A stretch of DNA of 64,000 nt from Cycas panzhihuaensis. Taxonomy: Eukaryota; Cycadophyta. The stretch's first letter is position 1, and every line of letters begins with the position of its first letter. The position numbers were made by a program, and so were the translations under genes. Of the stretch, positions 35,804 to 46,888 are shown one piece after another. The notes under the pieces are model-generated. The model was not told the origin of the DNA and did not search any database. It saw only the letters and a program-made list of their open reading frames with translations. The stretch lies in contig CM041465.1 of the NCBI GenBank assembly GCA_023213395.1, forward strand, positions 55,001,741 through 55,065,740, in the 5' to 3' direction.

Positions 35804-36606
35804 CCACTTCACCTTTTCCAGTTGCTGTGTATGAAGTTTTCTGTTTCTGTGTGTTTTTCTCGTGTGAAAGTTGGAAGTTTTTCTTAGAAGTTTGAAAAAT
35901 GACCAAAGGATCTGAAAAATGGGGAGCAAAATCCCCTTTATCCCCTGCTCACGCAGTGAACGCTGGGGATGTCGTATGACTCGAATCAATCAATGCCATG
36001 TGACAGTTTCATGAAAAACAGAATCGTCACGGGTCGCCCTTTTTTAATTTCAAACAATGCATCTGGAAACTCACAGATCGTCAAGAACTCTACTGCATCG
36101 CTAAGTTTACAACAGATCACCGAATAAAAAAAAAAGAAAAATCAGCAAAAATATCAGGTTTTGAGGCAAAAACAAAGGCTAAACATGAGTTAGAGCAGCT
36201 GAGGGAATGCCCAGGCAGTGGGCAAGTACCCAAAACAATGCAAAGAGTCCTAACTAAGGATTAAATCGGACTTAAGAAGGATTGCAACATAAGCAACATG
36301 TCGTAACGAGAGCAAATAGATCGATTAAACATCCCGAGGGACCGTGGAGACACTGTGGTGGTCAGGCGCCATACGGGGTGTAGCATTCGCTGAGGAAAGC
36401 CCCCGCTATGAGTCGTCATAGGCTGATAGTGTGCCGTAGGTACATGCATTATGAGCAAGTAGAAAAGTAATGCATGCAGGCAGGCATATGTCAAGCAACC
36501 TACTCTAAATAACCTTAATCAAGCATGGGCAAGAAAAGTAAGAGAATATACCTGAACAAACCTCGCTCGATCAAGTCTCGAGTCCATTCCCAGTGGCTGG
36601 GAAACA
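35804..36606 (-). repeat. Element C 5' LTR, outer part
   Basis: Continues the LTR cut at 26010 and ends with ccattcccagtggctgggaaaca, the reverse of the LTR start with its terminal palindrome (TTCCCAG-cca-CTGGGAA). Right flank is atcac. A matching left flank cannot be fixed because the left LTR terminus is unclear. Confidence 0.88.
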
Positions 36607-37109
36607 ATCACATATGCACCCAATATAAGGTGGTAAAACCCTAACAGTGTGCTAGGGAAACATCCACACAAAAAAGGTATCGATCTTTATTGTTGTAAAA
36701 TGGAGAAAAAGTACATCTCAGTAGCAAAGTGCTCTTAGGAATAACAACCAACCACTGCTCTCATCACAGTACATTACATTACATACAACATAATAAGAAA
36801 AGCCCTAAATCGAGCTACGTGAGAGGGACATCCAAGGCATAAATCTTAGTCGTAGAATCTTAGGAATTTGTATCGAATGACCTTGATTCTCTTTACAATT
36901 TAATATGATTTACAGGGCTAATTTTTTAGGTCGGGGGCTATCGCCCCTAAACCCCCTCTTAGCGGGGGGCATTCCATGGCCCCTGCACCTCCTAGCAAAG
37001 GGGGGCTCCTGCCCCTTTTGGAATCCCCCGAGAAATATTAGGGGAGGAGACCACGCTGGCAACATGCCAAAAGTTTAGCCTTAAATTATTGTTGTCATAA
37101 TATCCAACA
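36607..37109 (-). repeat. Element D 3' LTR
   Basis: On the minus strand it starts TGTTGGATATTATGACAACA right after the polypurine tract. It contains G/C-run hairpins (aaaggggggctcctgcccc at 36997-37016 and ggggggcattccatggcccc nearby). A TGTGCTAGGG near 36648 could be its other terminus. Confidence 0.8.
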
Positions 37110-37120
37110 ATCTCCACCTT
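37110..37120 (-). other. Polypurine tract of element D
   Basis: AAGGTGGAGAT on the minus strand, directly before the TGTTGG LTR start. This is the usual copia arrangement. Confidence 0.85.
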
Positions 37121-38349
37121 GATAACAATTTACCCAGTACCTTTCCTGGACCCTTTATCATCGTTTCTACAAACCAAGAGAAGTCAAACACCATTTGAAC
37201 TTCTCTACTAACAATGGTTTTGTGAATATATCAGCATAATTCTGATTAGTGTGAATATTTTCAAGTACCACTCCACCTACTTTCACAACCTGTCTAACAA
37301 AATGGTACTTAAGAGTAATATGCTTTGTTCTACTGTGATAAGCTGGATTCTTGGCTAAGTAAATGGCACTTTGACTGTCACAAAATACCTTTACATTTTC
37401 CTGTCACCTTCCAAGCACAACCAATAGACCATGTAACCAAATTGCTTCCTTACAAGCATGTGCTGCAACAACATATTTAGCTTCCGTGGTTGACAGTGCA
37501 ATTGTGCTCTGCAATTTGGATATCCAACTAATTGGACCATTTACAAGAGTGAAAACATAACTTGAAGTAGACCTTCTTTGGTCTAAATCTCCTACAAAGT
37601 CTGAATCAACAAATCCACAAACTTGATTACCTGTACCTCCAAAGGTGATGCAGAAGTCACTTATGCCTCTCAAATATTGAAGCACCCATTTCACTATAGC
37701 CCAATATTCCATTCCTGGATCTGCCATAAACCTGTTAACTACATCGACTACATGTGAAATATCAAGTTTTGTACATATCATGGCATACATCAAACTTCCT
37801 ACTGCACTGGCATAAGGCACACGAGATATATAAACCTTTTCTTCTTCACTACTAAGACTCATATTTGAAGAAATCTTGAAGTAGGAAGCCAATGGGATAC
37901 TCATTGATTTCACATTTGCCATACCAAACCTGGTTAGCACCTTCTGCATATATTTCTGCTGTGATAACCATAGCTTACTATTTTTTTTGTCTCTATGTAT
38001 CTCCATGCCTAAGATTTGTTTTGCAGCTCCTTAGATCCTTCATGTCAAAAGTCCTAGCTAATTGAGCCTTTAGCTTATTGATTTCTTCCATGCTCTTGCT
38101 TGCAACCAGTATGTCATTAACATATAATACCAAGATAATGAATAAGCCATTGTCCATAAATTTAAAGTGAACACAATGATCATACTCACTTCTTTTAAAA
38201 TTTTGGGTCTCCATGAAGGCATCAAACTTCTTGTACCACTACCTAGGTGATTGCTTCAGGCCATACAATGATTTCTTGAGCCTGCAAATAAGTCTTTTCC
38301 TTCCATCTTGTACAAACCCTTCTGGTTGATCCATATAGATCTCTTCATC
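37121..38349 (-). pseudogene. Element D RT C-terminus and RNase H
   Basis: Copia-type pol remnant in three frames. 38466-38239 reads DEEIYMDQPEGF and CRLKKSLYGLKQSPR. 38214-37993 carries the RT box as YVNDILVAS, where YVDD is standard, so one catalytic Asp is Asn. 38006-37404 gives RNase H with VDSDFVGDLDQRRSTSSYVF, STTEAKYV and ACKEAIWL. The last part (AKNPAYHSRTKHI, YADIFTKPL) continues after a frame change to the stop just before the polypurine tract. The element is dead through truncation, frameshifts and the YVND change. Confidence 0.88.
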
Positions 38350-38510
38350 TAAAGGGGGGCTCCTGCCCCCCTTGGAAGCCCCCCTGCATCCATCAGCAAA
38401 GGGGGGCTCCCGCCCCCCTTGGAACCCCTTGAGAAAGATTAGGAAAGGAAACTGCGGCAGCAACATGCCAAAATTTTAGCCTCAAACTATTGTTGTCACA
38501 ATATCTAACA
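38350..38510 (-). repeat. Element D 5' LTR fragment fused to RT
   Basis: LTR start TGTTAGATAT at 38510. The fragment contains two quasi-palindromes, AAGGGGGGC-tcct-GCCCCCCTT (38352-38374) and AAGGGGGGC-tccc-GCCCCCCTT (38399-38421). It stops exactly where RT begins, and the RT frame reads into it without a stop for about 40 codons. Confidence 0.85.
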
Positions 38511-38779
38511 AGGGGAATGCCCCCTATTATAGGAGTACAATGGAAGGGTGGTGATGACCACACATACAATCAAACAGATGTCATGAATAAGGTGTTATGT
38601 ATAGAAATAAGTCAAGAATAGTGGGAGTGATGCGCTAAGGGAGGTGCTAAGAGTAGAGTAAGGAAACAAACTTGGTGGTCGCCATAGTTTAACCTCATTA
38701 GCGGCTGACTTTCAGAGGTGTGAATGGATCACAATATGAAGGACAAGATGACCGGAGACTTGGGTGCTTGGGCAACTGG

Positions 38780-39212
38780 ACAAGTCTCTCAAGGTGGGTT
38801 AATGAGAAGAGGGATGTGATGCTCAAGGATGAGATGAACCAGGCTGCCCGCCTTGACGTTGAGAGCGGGAGGAATGTGTCAGATGTCAACGGAAGGAAAA
38901 CAAACCAACAAGGACCTAGCGGTCAAGGTGAGAGCTCTCAGGCGTGGCAAGCATTTCTTGGTAGACCTAGGTGAGATGGGACACCACAACTTGAGAGTTG
39001 CAGAAGAAGATGATGGGCCCATGGTGGAAGCAGAGCACATCAATAAGGGCCTCAATAACAACTATGTACTCAGCTTCGTTATTGATGGCCTCGGGGAGGA
39101 AGATCCTAGAACTCATGAAGTCATGTCTAGAAGGGTCACAGAGAATCCATGTGGCGGCAGAAGGGCTAGGGTTGTTATGCCTTCTGCCATTGATGAAGAC
39201 GAGTAACGCCAT
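38780..39212 (-). pseudogene. Archaeal-type RNase H of element G
   Basis: A second RNase H, separate from the one fused to RT, of the kind known in Tat-lineage elements. The start is taken at MALLVF (39212). Motifs: INGRRHNNPSPSA (the first catalytic Asp is Asn here; E reads TDGGSHSNPGPSA), NNEAEY, and NSQVVVSHLT (E has DSQVV). After a stop the rest decays. Two of the four catalytic acids are lost, so it is inactive. It lies just upstream of the 3' noncoding region, as in E. Confidence 0.82.
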
Positions 39213-39782
39213 GGAAGAAGGAATAGAGGTTTCGATAGGATAAATCAAGGAGAAAGTTTTGACAAGGTCGATGGATGGAAATGACTCAATGGGGCGAAAC
39301 AGACGTGATGGACTCAAGTGGCTATCGATAGGGGTCGTGAAGGGCAGGAGGACCCAGAAATGAGGCTACTCGAGGGTGAGGAAGATGATCTAGTAGATGA
39401 GAAAGAAACAACATCAAAAAGGCCCCTCTGGGGGTGCCAAAGGTCGCTTAAGGAAGCGAAGCGTGGTCCCAGGTAGGGAGGACGCTTCCTTTGGGAGCCC
39501 CAGAGGCACAAATGGGTAGCAAAAATGGGTTTAGGATGGCAAAACGAGCCAAATGAGTATAAACTCTAGTATATATGGAGGTGACATGTAAAGCAAGGCA
39601 GAAGGGGGCCTCACAAGGCTAAAAAGGGATGCCATAAATGCGCCTAGAGGGTAAGGAGAAAAGAGGACCACAGAGATAGAATGGGAGACAAACCCCGATG
39701 GTAAAGGTGATAAGAGGGGAGAGATGGTCCTAAGAGCTGTCGCGGTGAGATAAATAGAGGAGGTGCTCATCGGGGCCCCCGC

Positions 39783-39792
39783 CTATATAAGG
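39783..39792 (+). promoter_or_regulatory. TATA box of antisense gene in element G
   Basis: CTATATAAGG preceded by cggggcccccgc. The same box with the same flanks is at 61456-61465 in E, on the strand opposite to the retrotransposon genes. The ATG of the first predicted exon lies 168-169 bp downstream in both copies. Confidence 0.7.
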
Positions 39793-39951
39793 AAAAGTCG
39801 GCAAAAACATGATTCATTTTCACAGGCTCATGATCAATTCAAAGCCCTTCTCCTTATATAATAGAGTACCGCCAGACTTTAGAGGCACACAGAGGGAGAT
39901 CAGACTGTCAGACCGAGACATAGGGAGAGCCAACAGGACTAGGGAGGTGAG

Positions 39952-42480
39952 ATGGTAGTAGTGAGGTTGAATCTAATAAGTGGATCGCCCCTTTTCCCAA
40001 CCATTTTGTCATTCGAAATTAATGAGTTTTTAATGCTTTTAGAGTAGTTTTTAGCCCCTCATGGGCAAATTAGGATCTCCTAGAGCTCGAATTAGGCCCA
40101 GAGAGAGGGGGAACCACAGCATTAGGTAGCCCTAGTCCTGATGGGCCTAAGCATGGCCCATCTTGGGATAATTTTTTTCGGTGGAAAACCCCCTTTTTAT
40201 GGGGGTGTCACTGGCCCCGCGACAAAGATCACGGTGCCACAAACTTTGCCATGGGGCCACTGAGTTTGCGCTATAAACTTAGCGGTACCACAGAGTTTAG
40301 CGCGGTGCGAAGGTAGATTAACTAAAAAAATAAAGAATGGCCCGAAGGAGTGCCAAAACTTAATCGGGGAGGAATGAGGGGTAGTCTTGAAGGCAAGCAA
40401 GTAGGTATAGAGGAATTCTGACCAATTTTTGGGGTGTTTTATAGGTAGTTATCACGGTAAATAATTGCAAGAACATCAGGTTAGCAATGTTGAGCTTCAT
40501 TGAGATGATGTCTCATGGGGATATGCAAGTGTTAGGGAAATGTGGCCTGCTGAAGGTCATCAGGACACCACAGTATGCTTCAGATCAGCGTCTCCTAATG
40601 GACATAGTCTCACACTGGGATCGCAGGTAGCACGTGTTCCACCTCCCCCAAGTGGGGGACATCATTGTCACACCTAGAGACGTCTAGAGGATCTAGGGGG
40701 TATCAACAACAGGAGCACCAACATCACTAGGGGTAGTACCTAGCAATGACATGGCATACAGGGAGGCAACTACCTATTTTACAAGCCATGATAGGTGGAA
40801 GAGGAGAGGCATACCCGTACAGAGCATGATCATGTCGAAGATTCCTTGGGTGAGGAAGTTGATTACACTATGCATTTTGTTCTAGATATCCTGGAAATAG
40901 AACTACAGAGACATACCTGACGGATGGGTGGAGACTGTGAGGAGATGTAAGGCCGAGGAGAGGCTGGATTAGGCCACATTAATAGTGGTGAACTGATCAC
41001 CGAGTTGGATGTTATCAGGGTGGCTGTGAGAGGAGGTTTATCATACAACACATTGCTACAGTGCTAGTTTTTGGATCATTTTGGAGCAGTGGCACCGGCA
41101 GGAGGGCCACACCCTATTTCATCATGGGCTCCTATGGTCCACATATGATAGACTCAGTTTAGGGGGACCGAGGATTAGGCACACATCTGATGCTCAATGG
41201 AGGCTACATCGCCCAACCTCCTTACCGTGGTAGGCTACACAATAGACCCGTATAGAGGGGTGAGGTGGGATAGTGACAATGAGATGAGAAGAACAGAAGG
41301 AGTTAGAGATGGCCCAGGAGGGGACAATGATGATGGTGATGATGGGGCAAGCCCATTAGTAGTGGCAGGTGGAGAGGCGAGTCAATCAAGGATCGTAAGA
41401 GGAGAGGCAAGGCCTTCAGGAGCCATAGGAGGAGAGGCGAGTCCTTCAGGGACTGCAGGGAGAGGTAGGGCACCACAGATGCCAGTCCAGAGATTGAGGA
41501 TAGTGGAGAGAGCCCAGGCAGCAACAGCACCAACAAAGGATGGTAGAGGTGCCCTGGTAGGTCAGGTCGTATGCGAGTAGAACTAGAGGAGGAGGAGGTA
41601 CCAGCAGTTAGGGGAGGACCTGAGGAGGAGGTGATTGTTCGAGTCAAGGAGCTGATAATCCCAGGAGGTGAGACGTTATCTTTTCCTGTCATCTTTTGAT
41701 CACTAGACACCTAGTTATTTTATTTCATTTGGTTTATTTGGCATACATATATAGATACATATACTAATACATGGTGTGTTGGACTTTGTAGGCACAGTGG
41801 ATATAGGGAGGTTGGTCAAAGCGGTAGTTCGAGAGACGTTTCTCTAGGCCTACATGGAGGGGCAACCTCCCATCCAGGCAGGAGACAAGCCGCAGTCAGC
41901 ATGGGCCCACATAATAGCATTCACCCCATTGGTCAGGGCTAGAGATGTGTGGGTAGTAGAATCCCAAGAGCACAAGGCAAGAGTGGGACAACTAGAGGGC
42001 AAGCTAGAGAGGACCAGAGCAGAGAGGGATACTCTTTGAGGTTGGGTCTAAGCGCTAGAGGCTAAGGGAGGAGTAGGTGGCAATGCAGAGAGTCACATCA
42101 TAGTGGTAGTGCTAGAGGAGTGGCTCCAAGGGATGGAGGAGATGTTCCGAAGGATGGAGGAGAGGCTCCAAGGAGTAGAGGGATCATATCTAGGCACGAT
42201 ATAATCAACTAGTGGATCAGGTTACGTCGAGGTCATCGCAGAGCAGGATACACATTCACACGATGGTGACGACGCTAGGGAGGCCTCAAGACAAGAGAAG
42301 TGAGGCAAGGAGCTCCTAGAGGTGCAGGAGGAGTCTAGGAGGTATGTGGTCCCCAGGAGAGGGATCACACAGACCAGGAGACGATGCACCGGGAGTAGGG
42401 GAGCGCTAGAGAGTAGGATATATTTAGTTGTGATTTGGGAAAGCACTAGACCTCTAAGGAGTCACCATATGTTACCACAT
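39952..42480 (+). pseudogene. Antisense plant-mobile-domain-like gene in element G
   Basis: The predicted first exon, 39952-39975 (MVVVRLNL), aligns with MATVRPDL in E. A putative intron 39976-40444 has a damaged donor (ATAAGT; E has GTGAGT) and ends ttttatag. Exon 2 opens in phase at 40445 and reads on for about 180 codons with only stop codons as damage. Residues LLMDIVSHWDRR, HVFHLPQVGDIIVTPRDV and GVSTTG resemble the core of the plant mobile domain (aminotransferase-like PMD). Later parts at 41197-41580 and 41854-42039 are Gly/Glu-rich and coiled-coil-like (QEHKARVGQLEGKLERTRAE). The gene lies opposite to integrase and RNase H. The domain call is from motif resemblance only. Confidence 0.6.
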
Positions 42481-43080
42481 GATTGTACTCCTCCCTGTAA
42501 GGATTCCAGCTTCTCGCTGATGATGTACGATACCATTTATATGATATGATATATTATGATTTTATGTATATAGATGGGGCCATTGGTACCCCATTTCATA
42601 TGTGATGGTATGTGATGATGTATGATAATGGATTATGTTGCTTTTGCTTTTATGTGTATATTTGTGTATATATGTGTGAGGATGCACAGGTGCACGAAGA
42701 GCTATAGATTATGATGATTTAGGTTGATTATCATATGGTTTGTATTTGAGGTTTGTTTAAATTGTGAGCTGCGCTTAGACTTCCTTTCATATAGGGTCAT
42801 ACACCTAGCGGGCCCACACGATCACCATGAGCATCAGCGATATGCATATATGGGGCTAGGAGACAGGAAACCATACATGTCCATATAGGAACATAGCGGA
42901 ATATGCAAAGGAAGTGCTAGCATGAAAAAGAGTAATGATACTCAAGCATGCCATCCTAGTTGGGGAGTGTTTCTAGGCTTAGGAGCGACAAGGACAACAC
43001 ATCCAATTAGGAGGATGAGGCCCCCAAAGAAAGGGGGACAAGGAGTTCTGCGGGAGGAACTCGAAAAGGAGCTAGAAGGC
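42481..43080. other. AT-rich region after antisense gene
   Basis: No convincing frame. Repeated tgatatgatgta and tatgtgtatat words at 42520-42690 suggest 3' flanking sequence of the antisense gene. A Lys/Glu-rich stretch at 42922-43107 has no recognisable domain. Confidence 0.5.
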
Positions 43081-43166
43081 CACCCTAAACTGCCATCCTG
43101 CCTATGATTAGGAGGAATGGAGATGTGCCTAAGGTGGTAGTTTAGACTCATTTCAGAGCGCAAGGA
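43081..43166 (-). repeat. Single hairpin unit in element G, relative of A/B repeats
   Basis: On the minus strand gagtctaaactaccacctta leads into arms ccattcctcct and aggcaggatgg, with outer arms ccacctta and tagggtgg. Order and spacing match the 84-bp unit of A and B (gagcctaaactaccatttta and so on). It lies just after integrase. Confidence 0.65.
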
Positions 43167-43179
43167 AAGAGAGAAATGG

Positions 43180-44600
43180 TCATGCATAGAATTTCTTTAG
43201 GAATTTCCTATTAATGATCTTTTCGAATTTGAGCCCTTCGAGGGTTGCGATCCTATAAGCACTGTTACCGAGGCTCTTGAGAACAACAAAGGGGCCAACC
43301 CATTTAGGTTTGAATTTGGATAGGCGATCATAGAGATATTCCAATTTGAAGACGTGGTCCTTGGGATATAAAGGGCAGGAATGAAGGTGTTTGTTATATG
43401 TCCTTTGTGCCCTGGCCTTAGAAGCCAGATTCACTTGGTAGCTGGTCAAGTGCCTCTCGTATAAGGCCTCGAGGTCTAAGAGGTGAGCCTGATGGATAGA
43501 ATCCTCATCGATAAGACCTCAAAGAGAGACTCATAAGGAAGGGATCTCCACTTCCAATAAGAGAACCGCCTCTATTCTGTATATTAGGGAAAAATGGGTC
43601 ATTCCCGTAGCCATACAGATAGATGTGCGATATGCCCATAGAGTGGAAGGGAGCTACATATGCTAATCTCTTTGAGATTGGGCCATGGTTTTCTTTAAAA
43701 TGTTTATAAGGGTTTTGTTGAACAACTCAACTTAGCCATTGGCTTGGGGGTAATAAGGAGAGGAGGTTTTGTGAGAAAATTTGAACTTCTCATAGAATTT
43801 ATCCATCCTCTTATTACAGAAAAGAGTCCTATCGTCCGTGATTAAGACATTAGGAACTCTGAAACGACAGATGATGTGCTAGTAGATGAAGGTGACTATC
43901 ATCTTACTAAGAGTAGTGGTCAAAGGGATTACTTCAGCCCATTTAGTGAAGTATTCTGTAGTAGTCAAGATGAACTTGTGCTACAACGAAGAAGATGGGG
44001 ATATGGCTCCAATAAGGTCCAAACCCCATTAGGAGAAGGGCCATGGAGATATGACGGGATGGAGGGCCTCGTCTACTAGCACCGCTGACATATCAAGGCA
44101 TAGGCATGGGCGTCCTCAAAGAGGGATGGCCAATAATACCCCATACGGAAGATCCTTTGGGCAATGGATTGGCCCCTAAAATGACCTCTACAAATGTCGT
44201 TGTGGCATTCACATAATATTTGGTTTACTTCGTTAGGGTTGATGTAGCGAAAAAGGATCCCATCGAAAGATCTTTTGTACAACACTTCACCCATAAGGAA
44301 GTATTACCTGGAAGTAGCTTGAATACGAGACCTAACTTTATTACTAGCTTTAGGGCGATACTACTACTGAGCGAGGTATTGTATAATATCTGCATACCAC
44401 TCACTGTCGGTAAGCAGATGAGGAGGAGAATCCTGAATGGCCAAGATAGGCTCGTCATGCAAAGAATCGTCAACGGGAACGTTGAAAGGGTTTGAAATGG
44501 GGGTGTTGGCGAATTACTCAGCCACCACCATCACTTTCTTTGACTTCCTGTTAACGATTTGGAGGTCAAATTCCTAAAGGAGGATGGCCCACTTACCGGT
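43180..44600 (-). pseudogene. Element G RNase H end and integrase
   Basis: The RNase H tail at 44600-44480 leads into the zinc region at 44294-44076 (HNDICRGHFRGQ, then CQRC), with the core at 44060-43600 and the C-terminal domain at 43449-43180 (DHVFKLEYLYDRLSKFKPKW, then AYRIATLEGLKFEKI). The acidic positions read GLDLIG, ITDDRT and a glutamate in VELFN, so all three survive. Core stops are four TAG and one TAA by eye, with almost no indels. It is the substitution-decayed relative of the C integrase. Confidence 0.85.
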
Positions 44601-44625
44601 CCTACCTGTTAGGTTAGGTCGAGTG

Positions 44626-44923
44626 TGAAAGAGGTTAATATATCAAGGTCATTTGTGTAGATTAATTATGTGACCTTAGGATATATTATTAGCATTAGTC
44701 TCTTAATGAAATGTACTTTATGTGTATTTAGATGTAATTTTGGGTTCATGTCATTAGGCAGGAAAATCCTAATCCTAATGCTCAAGGTGAAATCTCAAGG
44801 AGGGAGTCATTATTCATTCTCACCTCCAAGCTTGCTCTCATATCTTATTTCATCTTCTTTTTCATTCTCCATTGCCATTGTATGCATGTGAGTGATTTAT
44901 CTCCTAGATCCATCCTTCCTTCA
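44626..44923 (+). repeat. Element I 5' LTR
   Basis: TGAAAGAGG to TTCCTTCA, 298 bp, the same length as both H LTRs but clearly diverged in sequence. Confidence 0.88.
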
Positions 44924-44925
44924 TG

Positions 44926-44937
44926 TGGTATCAGAGC
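44926..44937 (+). other. Primer-binding site of element I
   Basis: TGGTATCAGAGC, the standard initiator tRNA-Met complement of plant copia elements, two bases after the LTR. Confidence 0.95.
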
Positions 44938-46062
44938 CAGAAAGGGATCTATTCACTTCATTCCACTTGCATAGAGTCATTTTGCCTCCCATTCACCTTC
45001 AATATAAAGTATTGAGAGTGTATTCCTTAATTTTTTAACATTTTGAGAGCATAAAATTATAGTATTTTACATGTTACTAATTTGTACATGTGTGTAGTAA
45101 TTCAAAGGTGAAGAATACAGGTTTTTGAAGCCGTTTAGCTGCCGGAATAATCCCAGAAGCATTAAAGGACCAAATTTTCATAAAACATCAACCATCTCAG
45201 AATTTGATGAAATTTGGCATACAAGGTTGCCTTCACTAGAGGATCATTGTTGTCTTATGGAGTAACTTTTGATTCAGCCTGAAATAATGAGTTTTGGCTG
45301 TGACAAAAAGGATAAATTTTGTGGATAAGTGATTTAAAGCACTTTTCCTAATGAAATCCTTCAATTATAAGCTGAAGATCTGGAAGTTTTATTAAGGGAT
45401 CTAGTATATTTATGTCTTAAGATCAGTTTAAGATAAATCTCATCAAATTTCATCCACTATTTAGTGAGATCTATGCAGTTTTCTCATGTTTGCTGATTTT
45501 ACCCACTTAACCCCAAAAAGGACCTTACAAGGGCATTTCGGGCAAGGTTTTGGTAAATTTTGTAGATGGTACAGAAGATAAAGTTAATGTACATGTCAAA
45601 ACGTAACTTTTGACATATTGAAGTCTAAATTCTAAGATAATTGATCTGGCATGATTTTACTTTGGTGTTTTTTCAGGTAGAAAAAATTTTGTGACTTTTC
45701 TAAAATATGACTTCACAAATCTATCAAAAATAATATTCTGAACACTCTTTCCTTCTGTCATAAATTTAAATTTCATCATTTAGGCCTTCATATTTGTAAT
45801 TTCTAAAAAATTGCCCATTTATCATTATTTATAAATTTTGTGAAAAAATCATAAAATAGGGCAAAATAGCATGCATATAGATTTAGAAAAATCATCATTT
45901 TAGTGGTAATTTGATCTTCATTTTAGCCCATTGTGGCTTTTGTATCAAAACTTCTAAAATCATATTTGTAAACAATGTACTAAAGTAAGGGAAACTTTAG
46001 ATCGGAAGCAACATCTGGTTCCCCTACTAAATCTAGCATGCTTTTCTAATTACACACATAGC

Positions 46063-46150
46063 ATAAAGCATCACAAAAGCAGTAACAACAATAAAGCATC
46101 ACAAAAGCAACAATAACAATAAAGCATCACAAAAGTAGTAACAACAATAA
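46063..46150 (+). repeat. 28-bp tandem repeat in element I leader
   Basis: Units at 46063, 46091 and 46119 begin ataaagcatcacaaaag, followed by a partial fourth. No equivalent array is seen in the H leader. Confidence 0.9.
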
Positions 46151-46482
46151 AGTAAACAATCACATTTGGCAAGTTTCTATTTCAGTTTTCAGTTATACAG
46201 AAATATCTTATACTGTTCCTAAAAGGAATCTCATCTGTACTATCTATACCATTAGTTCTTGACTTGTGCACATACTTGCCTTGGTTGAAATAGACCAAGG
46301 TTAGCTAAAGTTTAGGCTCTAAGGGAGGTGTGAGTTTCATACTGGGTCTGGTCTTAACCGGAATAGTGGTGGAGGGATAGGTTAGCCATACCTACAGCCT
46401 CCAATCAGGGATAATCCTAATAACCACTTAGGAAAATTGAAAACCATAATACAAGATTAAAATTTACCCAGTCCAATATCTG

Positions 46483-46707
46483 TCATAGCCGTGGGATACG
46501 CAGTACCATTTCACTCTTTGGAGGAGGTATATAGCTGCTCATTGGTGAACTAGGTGAGGACTGGGAGTACCTAGGCTCCACTGTGACTTGGATTTTATCA
46601 CCAAGCGCAGGTGTGGGTATCGCGGGTGAAGGTCCTAATTGTATACTAGAAGTCTTAGGCATCGAAACCTCACCTACATTTGGACATAAGTGAGAGGTTA
46701 GTGGCAT
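46483..46707 (-). CDS. Conserved antisense open frame in copia leader (I)
   Basis: 75 codons on the strand opposite to the element. Residues GDKIQVTVEPRYSQSSPSSP and the following MSSYIPP recur in the H leader at 48556-48756 as GDEIQVTTEPRYSQSSPSSP and MSSYIPP. In that block most nucleotide differences are silent in this frame. Outside it the two frames diverge. The Ser/Pro-rich protein has no recognisable domain. It may be a captured gene fragment or a chance frame in a conserved noncoding block. Confidence 0.35.
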   Translation of the reverse strand: MPLTSHLCPNVGEVSMPKTSSIQLGPSPAIPTPALGDKIQVTVEPRYSQSSPSSPMSSYIPPPKSEMVLRIPRL

Positions 46708-46888
46708 GACACATCACCACTCTTTACCATCTCTACATTAGGCCTTATTCTTGTATCATTACTTATATTCATTTTTTTAATTATTGAAAAATAGTTAATC
46801 ATTGCTTGCTTCTCATCATAATAATCATTTCTACATCCCTACTGTGCTAGGTGTATTAGCTACACGTGTTAGTGGCACATACTTCTAT

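Larger units (their letters stand above)
1434..36606 (-). mobile_element. Element C: Ty3/gypsy (Tat-like) retrotransposon, interrupted
   Basis: A minus-strand element with 5' LTR at right (24301-26010 plus 35804-36606), primer site, gag, protease, RT-RNase H, integrase, polypurine tract at 17159-17170, and 3' LTR at left (about 1434-3511 plus 16146-17158). Each LTR is split by a later plus-strand insertion (A and B), and both insertions have perfect 5-bp duplications. The two LTRs are much more different from each other than the right one is from the LTR of E. That is odd for one insertion and suggests a chimera made by recombination, or very uneven decay. The left outer boundary is estimated from spacing, not from a clear terminus. 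Confidence 0.75.
36607..38510 (-). mobile_element. Element D: truncated Ty1/copia retrotransposon
   Basis: A minus-strand element with its 3' LTR at left (to 37109), polypurine tract, RNase H and the C-terminal part of RT. At 38350 RT is joined directly to a fragment of the 5' LTR (38350-38510). Gag, protease, integrase and most of RT are deleted. LTR start is TGTTGGATAT on the left and TGTTAGATAT on the right. The left end of the 3' LTR is either at C (36607) or near 36648. Confidence 0.85.
38511..44625 (-). mobile_element. Element G: old Ty3/gypsy (Tat-like) element with antisense gene
   Basis: A minus-strand element interrupted by D on the left and I on the right. In minus order it has RNase H end and integrase (44600-43180), a single hairpin unit (43166-43081), a long region whose opposite strand carries a decayed gene (39783-42480), the second RNase H (39212-38780) and a 3' noncoding region cut at 38511. 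No LTR is left. E shares the 38.5-40.2 kb part in the same orientation. Decay is mostly substitutions, so frames can still be followed. Confidence 0.8.

Noticed and set aside
38239-38466. Novel fusion protein of a Gly/Pro-rich domain with RT
   Set aside because: The first 40 codons are read from the D LTR fragment; the join is a deletion product, not a gene.
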